DNA of 40,856 bases from Giesbergeria sp. (GCA_023150295.1 JAKLLE010000030.1:1-40856); one strand, 5' to 3'. Counted from the stretch's first letter, positions 1 to 8,545 are shown. Notes: generated by a model not told the origin, from the letters alone. Numbers and translations are program-made.

Positions 1-132
1 AGGGTAGTATTCATGGGCGGGCACCAAGTTCAGACTTCGATACCCTGATCTTCCAGCCTTTTGGGCGGTGCCCGCAACTTTTTTTGCGCCTCACGCAGAG
101 GCAAATTCGGCTGGGTTGAGGAATTCTGCAAG
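1..132. mobile_element. Candidate end of an insertion-sequence-like element (left edge)
   Basis: No recognisable gene lies here. Read on the minus strand, positions 121-138 are GAGGGACTTGCAGAATTC. Positions 40719-40736 read outward on the plus strand give GAGGGACTTGCAAAATTC, a 17/18 match. Both copies start at the inner boundary and run out of the window, as expected if two copies of one element flank it. A plus-strand reading frame is open from position 3 to a stop at 117-119, just before the repeat, and a terminator-like hairpin lies at 17-84. No transposase can be identified, and a match this short could arise by chance in 40 kb, so this is inference. Confidence 0.3.
17..84 (+). terminator. 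Possible rho-independent terminator
   Basis: GCGGGCACC (17-25) and its exact complement GGTGCCCGC (67-75) form a 9-bp GC-rich stem, followed by AA and seven T residues (78-84). The loop of about 41 nt is long for a terminator. It would serve a plus-strand gene entering from the left of the window. Confidence 0.35.
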
Positions 133-139
133 TCCCTCT

Positions 140-154
140 GAAAAGTGACTTTTC
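140..154. repeat. Short perfect inverted repeat after the CBS gene
   Basis: GAAAAGT and ACTTTTC are separated by one base, 6 bp beyond the stop of the minus-strand CBS gene. It could act as a weak transcript-end hairpin for the four-gene operon, but no T-tract follows it on the minus strand. Confidence 0.3.
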
Positions 155-160
155 CAGATG

Positions 161-601
161 CTATCCCAAGGCGTCGTTCACCTGGTCGTTGAATTCGGCC
201 AGGCTCACGGCGTCGCCAATCTCGCGGGGCAGGGCGTCGCGCACCGAGAAAACGCCCAGGATCTTGTTCGCCGGGGTGACGATGGGCAGGTGGCGAAAGC
301 CGCGCTCGATCATGATGAGCACGGCTTCGGAGACTTTGGTGTGGGGCTCCACACAGTGCGGGTTGGGCGTCATCACCTCGGATGTCAGGGTGGTCTGGGG
401 GTTGAGGGCCTTGGCCAGGACGCGCGTCATCAGGTCGCGCTCGGTCAGGATGCCAAGCAACACGCCAGCGCTGTCCAGGATCAGCACGCTGCCGCAGTTG
501 GCGCGGGTCATCACACAGGCAGCTTCCCAGACGCTGGCCTGGGGCCCCAGGCTCACGACGTGGCGCTGGGAGAGGGACTGAAAGACGGTGCGTTCGGCCA
601 T
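161..601 (-). CDS. Tandem CBS-domain protein
   Basis: This 146-residue protein is almost entirely two CBS domains. The first covers roughly residues 10-70, with the typical segment GVLLGILTERDL. The second covers roughly 75-135, ending GVFSVRDAL. Paired CBS domains usually bind adenine nucleotides and act as energy sensors, either free or attached to enzymes. A longer in-frame ORF reaches 703, but the ATG at 601 is preferred because AGGAG lies just upstream and the protein then begins next to the first CBS domain. It is the last gene of the oxidoreductase operon, 31 nt after the beta-subunit stop. Adenylate-dependent control of that enzyme is a reasonable guess but is inference from position only. 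Confidence 0.87.
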   Translation of the reverse strand: MAERTVFQSLSQRHVVSLGPQASVWEAACVMTRANCGSVLILDSAGVLLGILTERDLMTRVLAKALNPQTTLTSEVMTPNPHCVEPHTKVSEAVLIMIERGFRHLPIVTPANKILGVFSVRDALPREIGDAVSLAEFNDQVNDALG

Positions 602-632
602 GGGGTACTCCTGGTGCAACAAACCGCAGGGG

Positions 633-1688
633 TCAGCGAAGGGACGCGTTGATCTTCTCCAGCGCCTTGGCGCCGGGACACAGTTGCTGAGCGCCCAGGG
701 CATTGAGCGGTGTGTCGCTGGTGTTGAGCGACAGGTGCAGGTCTGTGGCTACGGGGTCCAAATACAGCAGTCCGGTAAGGACTTCGCCGCGCGCATGGTG
801 GGCATTCATGTAGCTCAGCGCGGCATAGCGGTCGGTGGGGTCGTAGTCGGCATGCAGCTTGCGCAGGCGCAGCACGCTGCCGTCGTGCTGCTGCACGTCG
901 ATGGCCTCGCCGGGCGCGTACTGGGCGGTGATTTCGCTGTGCTGCGGCATGAAGTCGATGCGGCTCACGGCTTCGTTGTGCTGGCGCACGTAGTCGTAGC
1001 TCTTGGTGCTGCCCGCGTGGTTGTTGAAGGTCACGCAGGGGCTGATCACATCGATGAACGCCGCGCCGCCGTGACCTATGGCCCCCTTGATGAGGGGCAC
1101 CAGTTGTTCCTTGTCGCCGGAGAAGCTGCGCGCCACGTAAGTGGCTCCCAGCTGCAGCGCCAGGCCCACCAGATCCACCGGGCTGTCGTTGTTGATGACG
1201 CCCTTCTTGCTGCGCGATCCGCGGTCGGCCGTGGCGGAAAACTGGCCTTTGGTCAGACCGTAGACGCCGTTGTTCTCGACGATGTAGGCCATGTTCACGC
1301 CGCGCCGCATGGCATTGGCAAACTGCCCCAGGCCGATGGAGGCCGAATCGCCGTCGCCCGACACGCCCAGGTAGAGCAGGTCGCGGTTGGCCAGGTTGGC
1401 GCCCGTCAGCACCGAGGGCATGCGTCCGTGCACGGTGTTGAAGCCGTGCGAGGCGCCAAGGAAGTAGTCCGGCGTCTTGGAGCTGCAGCCGATGCCCGAG
1501 AGCTTGGCCACGCGGTGCGGCTCGATGTCGAGCTCCCAGCAGGCCTGGATGATGGCGGCTGAGATGGAGTCGTGCCCGCAGCCCGCGCACAGCGTGGAGA
1601 TGCGGCCCTCGTAGTCGCGCCGTGTGTAGCCGACCTTGTTCTTGGTCAGCGTGGGGTGGTGCAGCCGGGGTTTGGCCAGGTAGGTCAT
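633..1688 (-). CDS. korB: 2-oxoacid:acceptor oxidoreductase, TPP-binding beta subunit
   Basis: This 351-residue protein is the thiamine-diphosphate subunit of a 2-oxoacid (2-oxoglutarate or pyruvate type) oxidoreductase, which decarboxylates a 2-oxoacid to the acyl-CoA and passes out two low-potential electrons. The TPP/Mg site is seen as GDGD (residues 111-114) followed by the ENN segment (about 138-140). Cysteines at 34 and 37 (CAGCGH), 68 (GIGC) and 218 (SPC) fit the ligands of the family's [4Fe-4S] cluster. The ATG overlaps the stop of the alpha subunit as ATGA. Substrate choice cannot be read from sequence. The symbol is by analogy with 2-oxoglutarate enzymes. Confidence 0.88.
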   Translation of the reverse strand: MTYLAKPRLHHPTLTKNKVGYTRRDYEGRISTLCAGCGHDSISAAIIQACWELDIEPHRVAKLSGIGCSSKTPDYFLGASHGFNTVHGRMPSVLTGANLANRDLLYLGVSGDGDSASIGLGQFANAMRRGVNMAYIVENNGVYGLTKGQFSATADRGSRSKKGVINNDSPVDLVGLALQLGATYVARSFSGDKEQLVPLIKGAIGHGGAAFIDVISPCVTFNNHAGSTKSYDYVRQHNEAVSRIDFMPQHSEITAQYAPGEAIDVQQHDGSVLRLRKLHADYDPTDRYAALSYMNAHHARGEVLTGLLYLDPVATDLHLSLNTSDTPLNALGAQQLCPGAKALEKINASLR

Positions 1689-3517
1689 GCGGCCTCCTTG
1701 AGCGATGGCTGTGCGCCTTGCAGATGCTTCTGGATGGCCTGGGCAATGAAACGCGCGGTGATGGGGGTGCCGTCGTAGTGCAACACCTTGACAAGGCGTG
1801 CCGGGTCCACCTGCAGCTCGTTGACCAGCAGGGCGTGCATCTGGGCATCGCGGTTCTGTTCCACCACGAACACCTGTTCATGGGCGGCGATGAACTGCTC
1901 CACCACCTCGGGGAAGGGGAAGGCGCGCAGGCGCATAGCGTCCAGATGGACCCCTTCAGCCTCCAGCACGTCCAGTGCTTCCTGCATGGCCGGGCTGGTG
2001 GAGCCGAAATAGATGACGCCCACTGCCGTTGGTCGCGCCGCCGCTCGCAGCACCGGCTGGGGCACCAGGTCGGCCGCCGTGCGGAATTTGCGCAGCAGGC
2101 GCTCCATGTTGTAGATGTAGTCGGGCCCGCGCTCGGAGTAGCGGGCGTAGGGGTCGCGTGTGGTGCCGCGCGTGAAGAAGCTGCCCTTGGTGGGGTGCGT
2201 GCCCGGGTAGGTGCGCCAGGGAATGCCGTCGCCGTCCACGTCCTTGTAGCGGCCGAAATCCTTGCCAGCTTCCAGTTCCTCGGCTGTCATGACCTTGCCC
2301 CGATCGTACTGTCGCGCATCGTCCCAGGCGAACGGCTTGCACAGGCGCTGGTTCATGCCGATGTCCAGATCCGTCATCACGAAGATGGGCGTCTGCAGCC
2401 GGTCTGCCAGCTCGAGTGCGGCGGCGGCATGCTCGAAGCACTCGTGCGGGTCTTCGGGCAGTAGCAGCACGTGCTTGGTGTCGCCGTGCGAGGCGTAGGC
2501 GCAGGCCAGCAGGTCGGACTGTTGGGTGCGCGTGGGCATGCCGGTGGATGGCCCGCCGCGTTGCACATTGATGATGGTGACCGGGATCTCGGCAAAGTAG
2601 GCCAGTCCGATGAACTCCGTCATCAGCGAAATGCCGGGGCCGGAGGTGGCCGTGAAAGCGCGCGCGCCATTCCAGCCCGCGCCCACCACCATGCCGATGG
2701 AAGCCAGCTCGTCCTCGGCCTGGACGATGGCGACGTTGCTGCGCCCGGTCTCCGGGTCCACGCGGAACTTGTCGCAGTATTTCTGGAAGGCCTCGGGCAC
2801 CGAAGACGATGGCGTGATCGGGTACCAGGCCGCCACGGTGGCACCGCCGTACACGCAGCCCAGCGCGGCGGCGCTGTTGCCGTCGGTGAAGATGCGGTCG
2901 CCCACCTGGTCGGCGCGCTGCACGCGGATGCCCAGCGGCGCCTGCAGGTGCTGGCGCGCGTAGTCGCGCCCCAGGTGCAGGGCGCGCACGTTGGAGTCCA
3001 GCAACATTTCCTTGCCCCGGTACTGTTCGGCAAAGAGCTTTTCGAAGACTTCGGCCTCCACGTCGAGTAGCACCGACAGCGCGCCCACGTAGATGATGTT
3101 CTTGAACAGCTGGCGCTGGCGGGGCTCGGCGTAGGTGTTGTTGCTGATCTCGGTCAGCGGCATGCCGATGACCTCGATGTCGGGGCGGAACTTTGCGGCA
3201 GGGATGGGCCGCGTGCTGTCGTAGAACAGGTAGCCACCGGGCGTGATCTCGGCCACATCGGCGTCCCAGGTCTGTGGGTTCATGGCCACCATCATGTCCA
3301 CGCCGCCGCGCCGCCCCAGGTAGCCCTTTTCGCACACCCGGGCCTCGTACCAGGTGGGCATGCCCTGAATGTTGCTCGGGAAGATGTTGCGTGGGCTCAC
3401 CGGCACGCCCATGCGCAAGATAGCCTTGGCGAACAGCTCGTTGGCCGAGGCTGAGCCCGAGCCGTTGACGTTGGCGAACTTGATGACAAAGTCGTTGATG
3501 GCTTCGATGCGCTTCAT
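1685..3517 (-). CDS. korA: 2-oxoacid:acceptor oxidoreductase, fused gamma-alpha subunit
   Basis: This 610-residue protein joins the two remaining catalytic domains. Residues 1 to about 195 form the gamma (CoA/transacylase-side) domain, beginning EAINDFVIKF and containing GMPTWYEARV. Residues from about 205 onward form the alpha domain, with the pyrimidine-binding motif YPITPSSS at 232 and the segment TSGPGISLMTEF. The gamma-alpha order is the usual arrangement in two-subunit KOR enzymes. The ATG at 3517 overlaps the stop of the upstream FAD subunit (ATGA), and the stop overlaps the beta-subunit start, so the three subunits are translationally coupled. An upstream in-frame extension of the ORF is out-of-frame shadow of the FAD gene. 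Confidence 0.88.
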   Translation of the reverse strand: MKRIEAINDFVIKFANVNGSGSASANELFAKAILRMGVPVSPRNIFPSNIQGMPTWYEARVCEKGYLGRRGGVDMMVAMNPQTWDADVAEITPGGYLFYDSTRPIPAAKFRPDIEVIGMPLTEISNNTYAEPRQRQLFKNIIYVGALSVLLDVEAEVFEKLFAEQYRGKEMLLDSNVRALHLGRDYARQHLQAPLGIRVQRADQVGDRIFTDGNSAAALGCVYGGATVAAWYPITPSSSVPEAFQKYCDKFRVDPETGRSNVAIVQAEDELASIGMVVGAGWNGARAFTATSGPGISLMTEFIGLAYFAEIPVTIINVQRGGPSTGMPTRTQQSDLLACAYASHGDTKHVLLLPEDPHECFEHAAAALELADRLQTPIFVMTDLDIGMNQRLCKPFAWDDARQYDRGKVMTAEELEAGKDFGRYKDVDGDGIPWRTYPGTHPTKGSFFTRGTTRDPYARYSERGPDYIYNMERLLRKFRTAADLVPQPVLRAAARPTAVGVIYFGSTSPAMQEALDVLEAEGVHLDAMRLRAFPFPEVVEQFIAAHEQVFVVEQNRDAQMHALLVNELQVDPARLVKVLHYDGTPITARFIAQAIQKHLQGAQPSLKEAA

Positions 3518-5364
3518 GCGGCCTCCGGCATGCGTGGGGTGGCGCGGGTGTCCCGGCACATCGGCCCGGCCTGCGTGGTGTCGAGCCGGAACTTCTGCAT
3601 GTCCCAGGCGCCGGTGGGGCAGCGTTCGGCGCACAGCCCGCAGTGCAGGCAGACGTCTTCGTCCTTGACCATCACGCGCCCGGTCTTGAGCGGCGCCGAC
3701 ACCATCAGGTCTTGCGCCAGGTTGCGTGCCGGGGCCTTGAGGCGGCTGCGCAGATCGGCCTCTTCGCCATTTTTGGTAAAGGTGATGCAGTCCATCGGGC
3801 AGATGTCGGCGCAGGCATCGCATTCGATGCAGGTGGCGCGGTTGAACACGGTCTGCACGTCGCAGTTCAGGCAGCGGCTGGCCTCCTTGAAGGCGGTGGC
3901 GGCGTCGAAGCCGAGTTCGACTTCGACCCGGATGCTGGCCAGTGCCACATCGGCCTGTGCCCACGGTACCTTGAAGCGCGTGTCGTTGGACACATCGTTG
4001 TCGTAGCTCCACTCATGGATGCCCATCTTGGTGGACAGCAGGTGGGTGTGCGGCGCATGGCGCTGGCGCACATCCTCGCCGTGCAGAAAGCGGTCAATCG
4101 ACACCGCCGCCTCGTGCCCCTGGGCCACGGCAGTGATGATGTTCTTGGGGCCGTAGGCCGCGTCGCCGCCGAAGAACACCCGGGGCAGCGTGGACTGGAA
4201 CGTTCCTTCGGTCAGTTGCGGCAGTCCCCAGCGGTCGAAGGCAATTCCCAGGTCAGGCTCGATCCAGGGGAAGGCGTTTTCCTGGCCCACGGCGATCAGC
4301 ACCACGTCGCAGGGCACCAGCACCTCCGGTTCACCCGTGGGAACCAGGCTGCGGCGGCCTTGTGTGTCGTACTCCGCGCGGACGACCTCGAAGGTCATGC
4401 CCGTGAGCTTGCCGTTGGTGTGCTCGAAGGTCTTGGGCACGTGGAAGTTCAGGATCGGGATGCCCTCATGCAAGGCATCCTCTTTTTCCCAGGGCGAGGC
4501 CTTCATCTCGTCAAAGCCGCTGCGCACAATGACCTTGACGTCGGTGCCGCCCAGGCGCCGTGCCGAGCGGCAGCAGTCCATGGCCGTGTTGCCGCCGCCG
4601 AGCACGATCACGCGCGGCGCGATCTGTGTGATGTGCCCGAAGGACACCGAGGCCAGCCAGTCGATGCCGATGTGGATGTAGTCGCCGATCTCGCGCCTCC
4701 CGGGAATGTCCAGGTCGCGCCCGCGCGGTGCGCCGCTGCCCACGAACACGGCGTCGTAGCCTTGTGCGAGCAGGGCACGCAGCGAATCCACGCGCTGGCT
4801 GCTCTGGAACCGTACGCCCATGTCGAGGATGTAGCCGGTCTCCTCGTCGATCACCGACTCGGGCAGCCGAAAGCGCGGAATCTGGCTGCGGATGAAGCCG
4901 CCCGCCTTGGCCTCGCCATCGAACACCGTGATCTCGTAGCCCAGCGGTGCCAGGTCGCGTGCCACCGTCAGGGAGGAGGGGCCGGCGCCCACGCAGGCCA
5001 CGCGCTTGCCATTGGGCGGCGCGATGGTGGGCATGCGCAGTTTCACGCCGGACTTGTGGTCAGCCGCCACGCGCTTGAGGCGGCAGATGGCGACGGGCTC
5101 GGGGTGTGCGCCATTGCTTTCTTCCACCCGACCGCGCCGACAAGCGGGCTCGCAGGGACGGTCGCAGGTGCGGCCCAGCACGCCGGGGAACACGTTGGAC
5201 ACCCAATTGACCATGTAGGCGTCGTCGTAACGGCCCTGGCCGATGAGCCGGATGTACTCCGGGACCGGGGTGTGCGCGGGACAGGCCCACTGGCAATCGA
5301 CGACTTTGTGAAAGTAGTCCGGGTGGGCGGTGTGGGTAGGCTGCAAGGCAATCTCCATGTCCAC
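3514..5364 (-). CDS. GltD-like FAD/NAD(P) oxidoreductase with C-terminal 2x[4Fe-4S] ferredoxin domain
   Basis: This protein of about 616 residues is the probable electron-transfer subunit of the oxidoreductase. The N-terminus carries the GltD-type Fe-S cysteines (C24, C28 in CQWAC; C67, C71, C75). The FAD fold starts at VGAGPSS (about 125) and the NAD(P) fold at VLGGGNTAMD (about 254). A bacterial ferredoxin domain follows, with CIECDACADICP (about 512) and CLHCGLCAERCP (about 572). As I recall, an NADP-linked 2-oxoglutarate oxidoreductase with a FAD-containing third subunit is known from Azoarcus/Thauera, and these gene sizes fit that plan. The furthest start is GTG at 5364; ATG at 5358 is equally possible, and neither has a strong ribosome site. 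It is the first gene of the operon. Confidence 0.88.
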   Translation of the reverse strand: MDMEIALQPTHTAHPDYFHKVVDCQWACPAHTPVPEYIRLIGQGRYDDAYMVNWVSNVFPGVLGRTCDRPCEPACRRGRVEESNGAHPEPVAICRLKRVAADHKSGVKLRMPTIAPPNGKRVACVGAGPSSLTVARDLAPLGYEITVFDGEAKAGGFIRSQIPRFRLPESVIDEETGYILDMGVRFQSSQRVDSLRALLAQGYDAVFVGSGAPRGRDLDIPGRREIGDYIHIGIDWLASVSFGHITQIAPRVIVLGGGNTAMDCCRSARRLGGTDVKVIVRSGFDEMKASPWEKEDALHEGIPILNFHVPKTFEHTNGKLTGMTFEVVRAEYDTQGRRSLVPTGEPEVLVPCDVVLIAVGQENAFPWIEPDLGIAFDRWGLPQLTEGTFQSTLPRVFFGGDAAYGPKNIITAVAQGHEAAVSIDRFLHGEDVRQRHAPHTHLLSTKMGIHEWSYDNDVSNDTRFKVPWAQADVALASIRVEVELGFDAATAFKEASRCLNCDVQTVFNRATCIECDACADICPMDCITFTKNGEEADLRSRLKAPARNLAQDLMVSAPLKTGRVMVKDEDVCLHCGLCAERCPTGAWDMQKFRLDTTQAGPMCRDTRATPRMPEAA

Positions 5365-5367
5365 GGG

Positions 5368-5388
5368 CCTGCGCCACGGTGGCGCAGG
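5368..5388. promoter_or_regulatory. Perfect 10-bp palindrome at the start of the oxidoreductase operon
   Basis: The arm CCTGCGCCAC (5368-5377) is followed by one base and its exact complement (5379-5388), only 4-10 bp upstream of the first gene's start. As DNA it is a candidate operator. As RNA it would bury the ribosome-binding region. Which, if either, cannot be decided from sequence. Confidence 0.45.
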
Positions 5389-5483
5389 ATGCCAAAGTCT
5401 AGGCTTGGCGGCGGGTCAGTGGCCTTCGGGTAAATCCCTGGGTGGCTGGCACGCAAGGGCGTAGGCTTTGATGCGGATCAGTG

Positions 5484-5525
5484 AACCCCCATGTGGGCGT
5501 CTGGTGCGCGCACCAGATGGGGGTT
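5484..5525. repeat. Nested inverted repeats in the divergent intergenic region
   Basis: An inner 16-bp self-complementary stretch (CTGGTGCG/CGCACCAG, 5501-5516) sits between AACCCCCAT (5484-5492) and its complement ATGGGGGTT (5517-5525), with 8 unpaired bases on the left side. It lies between the minus-strand oxidoreductase operon and the plus-strand sensor-kinase operon and could be an operator or a leader structure. The rest of 5389-5624 shows no gene. Confidence 0.45.
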
Positions 5526-5547
5526 GGCAAGGGATACCGCCCGTGCT

Positions 5548-5576
5548 TTTCCCATGACGCAAGGCGCGCGTATCAT
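5548..5576 (+). promoter_or_regulatory. Possible sigma-70 promoter for the sensor-kinase operon
   Basis: TATCAT at 5571-5576 is a good -10 box, 17 bp after a poor -35 (TTTCCC, 5548-5553). It lies about 50 bp upstream of the kinase ATG. The weak -35 suggests an activator if it is real. Confidence 0.3.
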
Positions 5577-5624
5577 GTCCTGGAGCAACTGCGGACGCCG
5601 CGCGCCCGCTGGGAGGTTCGTTCC

Positions 5625-8174
5625 ATGGCGTTTCTACGCGGGGCCAGTAGAGTGAGGATCGTCTGCCTGGGCGCAGTGCGTGCAGCGCTGGCGTGCCTGG
5701 GCTTGTGCCTGCTGCTGTCACCGGCTTGGGGCGCTGAAAAACTGCGCGTGGGCGTGTACCAGAACAGCCCCAAGGTGGCCTTTGCCGACGGCAAGGCAGA
5801 GGGCATTTTTGTCGATCTGCTGCAAGGCGTGGCGCAGCAGGAGGGCTGGGAGCTGGAGTTCGTGCCCGGCACCTGGGCCGAGGGTCTGCAGCGCTTGGAC
5901 CGGGGCGAGATCGACCTTATGCCCGACGTGGCCCGCACCCCCGAGCGCGAGGGGCGCTACGCCTTCCACGAGGAGCCCGTGCTGTCGAGCTGGAACCAGG
6001 TGTACACGCGCAAGGGCAGCCCGATCCGCTCCATTCTGGACATGCAGGGCCAGCGGGTGGCCGTGCTCGCGGGTTCGGTGCAGGAGCGCCAGCTGGACGA
6101 CATGGCGCGCAGCTTCAGCCTGCAGGTGCAATGGGTGAGCCGGCCCGACTACGACACCGCCTTTGATGCCGTGGTCCAAGGGCAGGCCGATGCGGTGGTC
6201 ACCAACCGCTTTTATGGCGTTCGCAACGCGGCGCGCTATGGGTTGCAGGACACGGCCATCATCTTCAGCCCCTCGCAGTTGTTCTTTGCTGCACCGCTGC
6301 GCAGCGACCCTGCGGTGCTCAAGGCGCTGGACCGCCACCTGCGCGTTTACAAGCAGGATTCTGGCTCGCTCTACTACCGCTCCTTGCGGCGTTGGGCGGT
6401 CGATGAGGTGCGCACCGCCACGCCCTCCTGGCTGGCGCCCGTGGGTTCGGCCGCTGGCGCCCTGCTGCTGGCCAGCGTGGTGGGCCTGTGGGTGCTGCGC
6501 AGGCAGGTGGCGGCGCGCACCGCGCAACTGCGCCAGAGCAACGACGATATCCAGACCCTGGCCACCGACAACGCCCGGCTGTACGAGCAGGCGCAGGCCT
6601 ATGCCGTGGGGCTGGAGGCGCGCGTGCAGGAGCGCACGGCCGAATTGGCTGCGCTGGGGGCGTTCCTCCAGGCCATCATCGACCATATCCCCAACCCCAT
6701 CTTCTACAAAGGGCCGGACTTGCGGTTTCGTGGCTGCAACGCGGCTTACGAAGAGGCCTTTGGCGTGCGGCGTGGTGTGTTTGTGGGCAAGACCGTGCTG
6801 GAGCTTGACTACCTGCCGCTGGCGGATCGGCAGGCCTACCAGGCCGAGGATGCGCGCGTGCTGGCCGAGGCCAGCCGCGTCACCCGCGAGGCCACCATCC
6901 CGTTTGCCGACGGCAGACCGCACCAGACCCTGTACGCCGTGAGCGGCTTTCGGGATGCCGATGGCCTGCCCCTGGGCCTGGTGGGCGTGATCGTGGACAT
7001 CACCCCGATCCGCGAGGCGCAGGCGGCGCTCAAGGCCGCGCACGACGAGCAGGAGGCGATTTTTCAGGCGGTGCACTCGGGCATTGCCCTGTTGCAGGAT
7101 CGCGTGGTGCGCCGCTGCAACGGCAAGCTGGAAGAGATGATGGGCTACGCACCGGGGGAGCTGCTGGGCAAGGACACCCGTGATCTTTACACCAGCGACG
7201 AGGCTTACCAGCGGGCAGGGGCCATCATCGAGTCGCTGGTGGGGCAGGGTGCCACGCACCAGCGCGAGGAACAGATGCGGCGCAAGGATGGCAGCCTGGT
7301 CTGGTGTCGCATTCATGTGCGTGCACTCGATCCGGCCGATCTCTCGCGCGGGCTGGTGGGCGTGATGGAGGACGTCATCGCCGAACGTGCCGCCAAGGAA
7401 GCCATGCGCCAGGCCAAGGAAGCGGCCGAGGCGGCAGACCGTATCAAGTCGGCCTTTCTGGCCACCATGAGCCATGAGTTGCGCACGCCGCTCAACTCCA
7501 TCATCGGATTCACCGGCATCATTCTGCAGGGGCTTGCGGGCCCGCTGACGCCCGAGCAAAGCAAGCAACTGGGCATGGTGCGCGACAGCTCCCGCCACCT
7601 GCTGGCCCTGATCAACGATGTGCTCGACATTTCCAAGATCGAAGCGGGGGAGCTCAAGGTGTCGTGCGAGCCCTTTGATCTGCTGCGATCGGTGCGCAAG
7701 GTGCTGGACATCGTGCGACCACTGGCCGACAAGAAACAATTGCAACTCCAGGCCGAGCTGCCAGAGGATGTAGGCTTCATGGCCAGTGACGCGCGGCGGG
7801 TGGAGCAGGTGCTGCTGAACCTGCTGAGCAACGCCATCAAGTTCACCGAAACGGGGCAGGTGGCATTGCGTGTGTCCTGTTTTGACGAACCAGCGGCAGC
7901 GGGTGCAGGTGCGCTTCCCATGGTGCGCCTGGATGTGAGCGACACCGGTATGGGCATCCGCGAGGAAGACATGGCGCGCCTGTTCATGCCCTTCCACCAG
8001 ATTGACTCCGCGCTGTCGCGCAAACACGATGGCACCGGGCTGGGCCTGGCCATCTGCCGTCGACTGACCGAGCTGATGGGTGGGCGCGTGGAGGTGAGCA
8101 GCTCCTGGGGTCAGGGCAGCACCTTCAGCATCGTGCTGCCCATGCAAGCGCCAGCGCAGGGAGACACCGCATGA
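5625..8174 (+). CDS. Membrane sensor histidine kinase with periplasmic SBP_bac_3 sensor and two PAS domains
   Basis: This 849-residue protein has a signal sequence or first membrane segment (1 to about 37, ending AWGA), a type-3 solute-binding domain (about 38-265, beginning EKLRVGVYQNSP), a membrane helix (about 273-293), a coiled linker, two PAS domains (about 345-470 and 475-595), HisKA with the phospho-acceptor H617 in SHELRTPLN, and a HATPase domain with N box (LLNLLSNAIKF), DTGMGI and GTGLGLAICRRL. The sensor half resembles BvgS/EvgS, but there is no attached receiver or Hpt domain. The two receiver proteins downstream, overlapping by 4 and 1 nt, probably take the phosphate. The ATG at 5625 is chosen because GGGAGG lies upstream and the signal sequence then follows directly. 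The ligand is unknown; family sensors bind amino acids or similar small solutes. Confidence 0.88.
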   Translation: MAFLRGASRVRIVCLGAVRAALACLGLCLLLSPAWGAEKLRVGVYQNSPKVAFADGKAEGIFVDLLQGVAQQEGWELEFVPGTWAEGLQRLDRGEIDLMPDVARTPEREGRYAFHEEPVLSSWNQVYTRKGSPIRSILDMQGQRVAVLAGSVQERQLDDMARSFSLQVQWVSRPDYDTAFDAVVQGQADAVVTNRFYGVRNAARYGLQDTAIIFSPSQLFFAAPLRSDPAVLKALDRHLRVYKQDSGSLYYRSLRRWAVDEVRTATPSWLAPVGSAAGALLLASVVGLWVLRRQVAARTAQLRQSNDDIQTLATDNARLYEQAQAYAVGLEARVQERTAELAALGAFLQAIIDHIPNPIFYKGPDLRFRGCNAAYEEAFGVRRGVFVGKTVLELDYLPLADRQAYQAEDARVLAEASRVTREATIPFADGRPHQTLYAVSGFRDADGLPLGLVGVIVDITPIREAQAALKAAHDEQEAIFQAVHSGIALLQDRVVRRCNGKLEEMMGYAPGELLGKDTRDLYTSDEAYQRAGAIIESLVGQGATHQREEQMRRKDGSLVWCRIHVRALDPADLSRGLVGVMEDVIAERAAKEAMRQAKEAAEAADRIKSAFLATMSHELRTPLNSIIGFTGIILQGLAGPLTPEQSKQLGMVRDSSRHLLALINDVLDISKIEAGELKVSCEPFDLLRSVRKVLDIVRPLADKKQLQLQAELPEDVGFMASDARRVEQVLLNLLSNAIKFTETGQVALRVSCFDEPAAAGAGALPMVRLDVSDTGMGIREEDMARLFMPFHQIDSALSRKHDGTGLGLAICRRLTELMGGRVEVSSSWGQGSTFSIVLPMQAPAQGDTA

Positions 8175-8545
8175 ACCGTCGCATTCTGATGATCGAGGAC
8201 AACCCGCAGAACCGCTACCTGGCGGGTTTTCTGCTGGAAGCCAGTGGCTGGGAGATGGTCCATGCCGAAGACGGGCCCAGCGGTCTGGAGCTGGCGCGCA
8301 CGGTCGATCCGGTGCTGATCCTGCTGGACATCCAGCTCCCTGGTATGGATGGCTATGCGGTGGCCCAGGCCCTGCGCGCCGAACCGGGCAGTGCAGGCGT
8401 TCCCATTGTGGCCGTCACCTCCTATGCGATGGCTGGGGATCGCGAGCGCTGCCTGGCCGCAGGGTGTGACGGCTACATCGAAAAGCCCATCGACCCACAG
8501 ACCTTTGTGGCCCTGGTCGAGCGCTTTGTACCGGAGGCCGGGTAA
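8171..8545 (+). CDS. Stand-alone response-regulator receiver protein
   Basis: This 124-residue protein is one complete receiver domain with no output. The acidic pocket is in MIEDN, the phospho-acceptor is D53 in [11 protein letters not shown], the switch Thr/Ser is in VTSYA (about 83-84), and the conserved lysine is K105 in EKP. Its start overlaps the kinase stop (ATGA), and its stop overlaps the next start (TAATG), so the three are co-translated. Single-domain receivers like this (CheY/DivK/Spo0F type) work through protein contacts or as phosphate relays or sinks. Here it may compete with, or relay to, the receiver of the next protein. Confidence 0.88.
   Translation: MNRRILMIEDNPQNRYLAGFLLEASGWEMVHAEDGPSGLELARTVDPVLILLDIQLPGMDGYAVAQALRAEPGSAGVPIVAVTSYAMAGDRERCLAAGCDGYIEKPIDPQTFVALVERFVPEAG

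Noticed and set aside
553-1881. Long minus-strand frame of 442 codons across korB
   Set aside because: It is Arg/His/Pro-rich with no family similarity and lies in another frame of korB. It is a normal shadow of a GC-rich gene.
3643-5433. Plus-strand frame of 596 codons opposite the FAD subunit
   Set aside because: It is antisense to a gene with clear FAD, NAD(P) and Fe-S motifs. The His/Ala/Gly-rich product is typical of a shadow frame.
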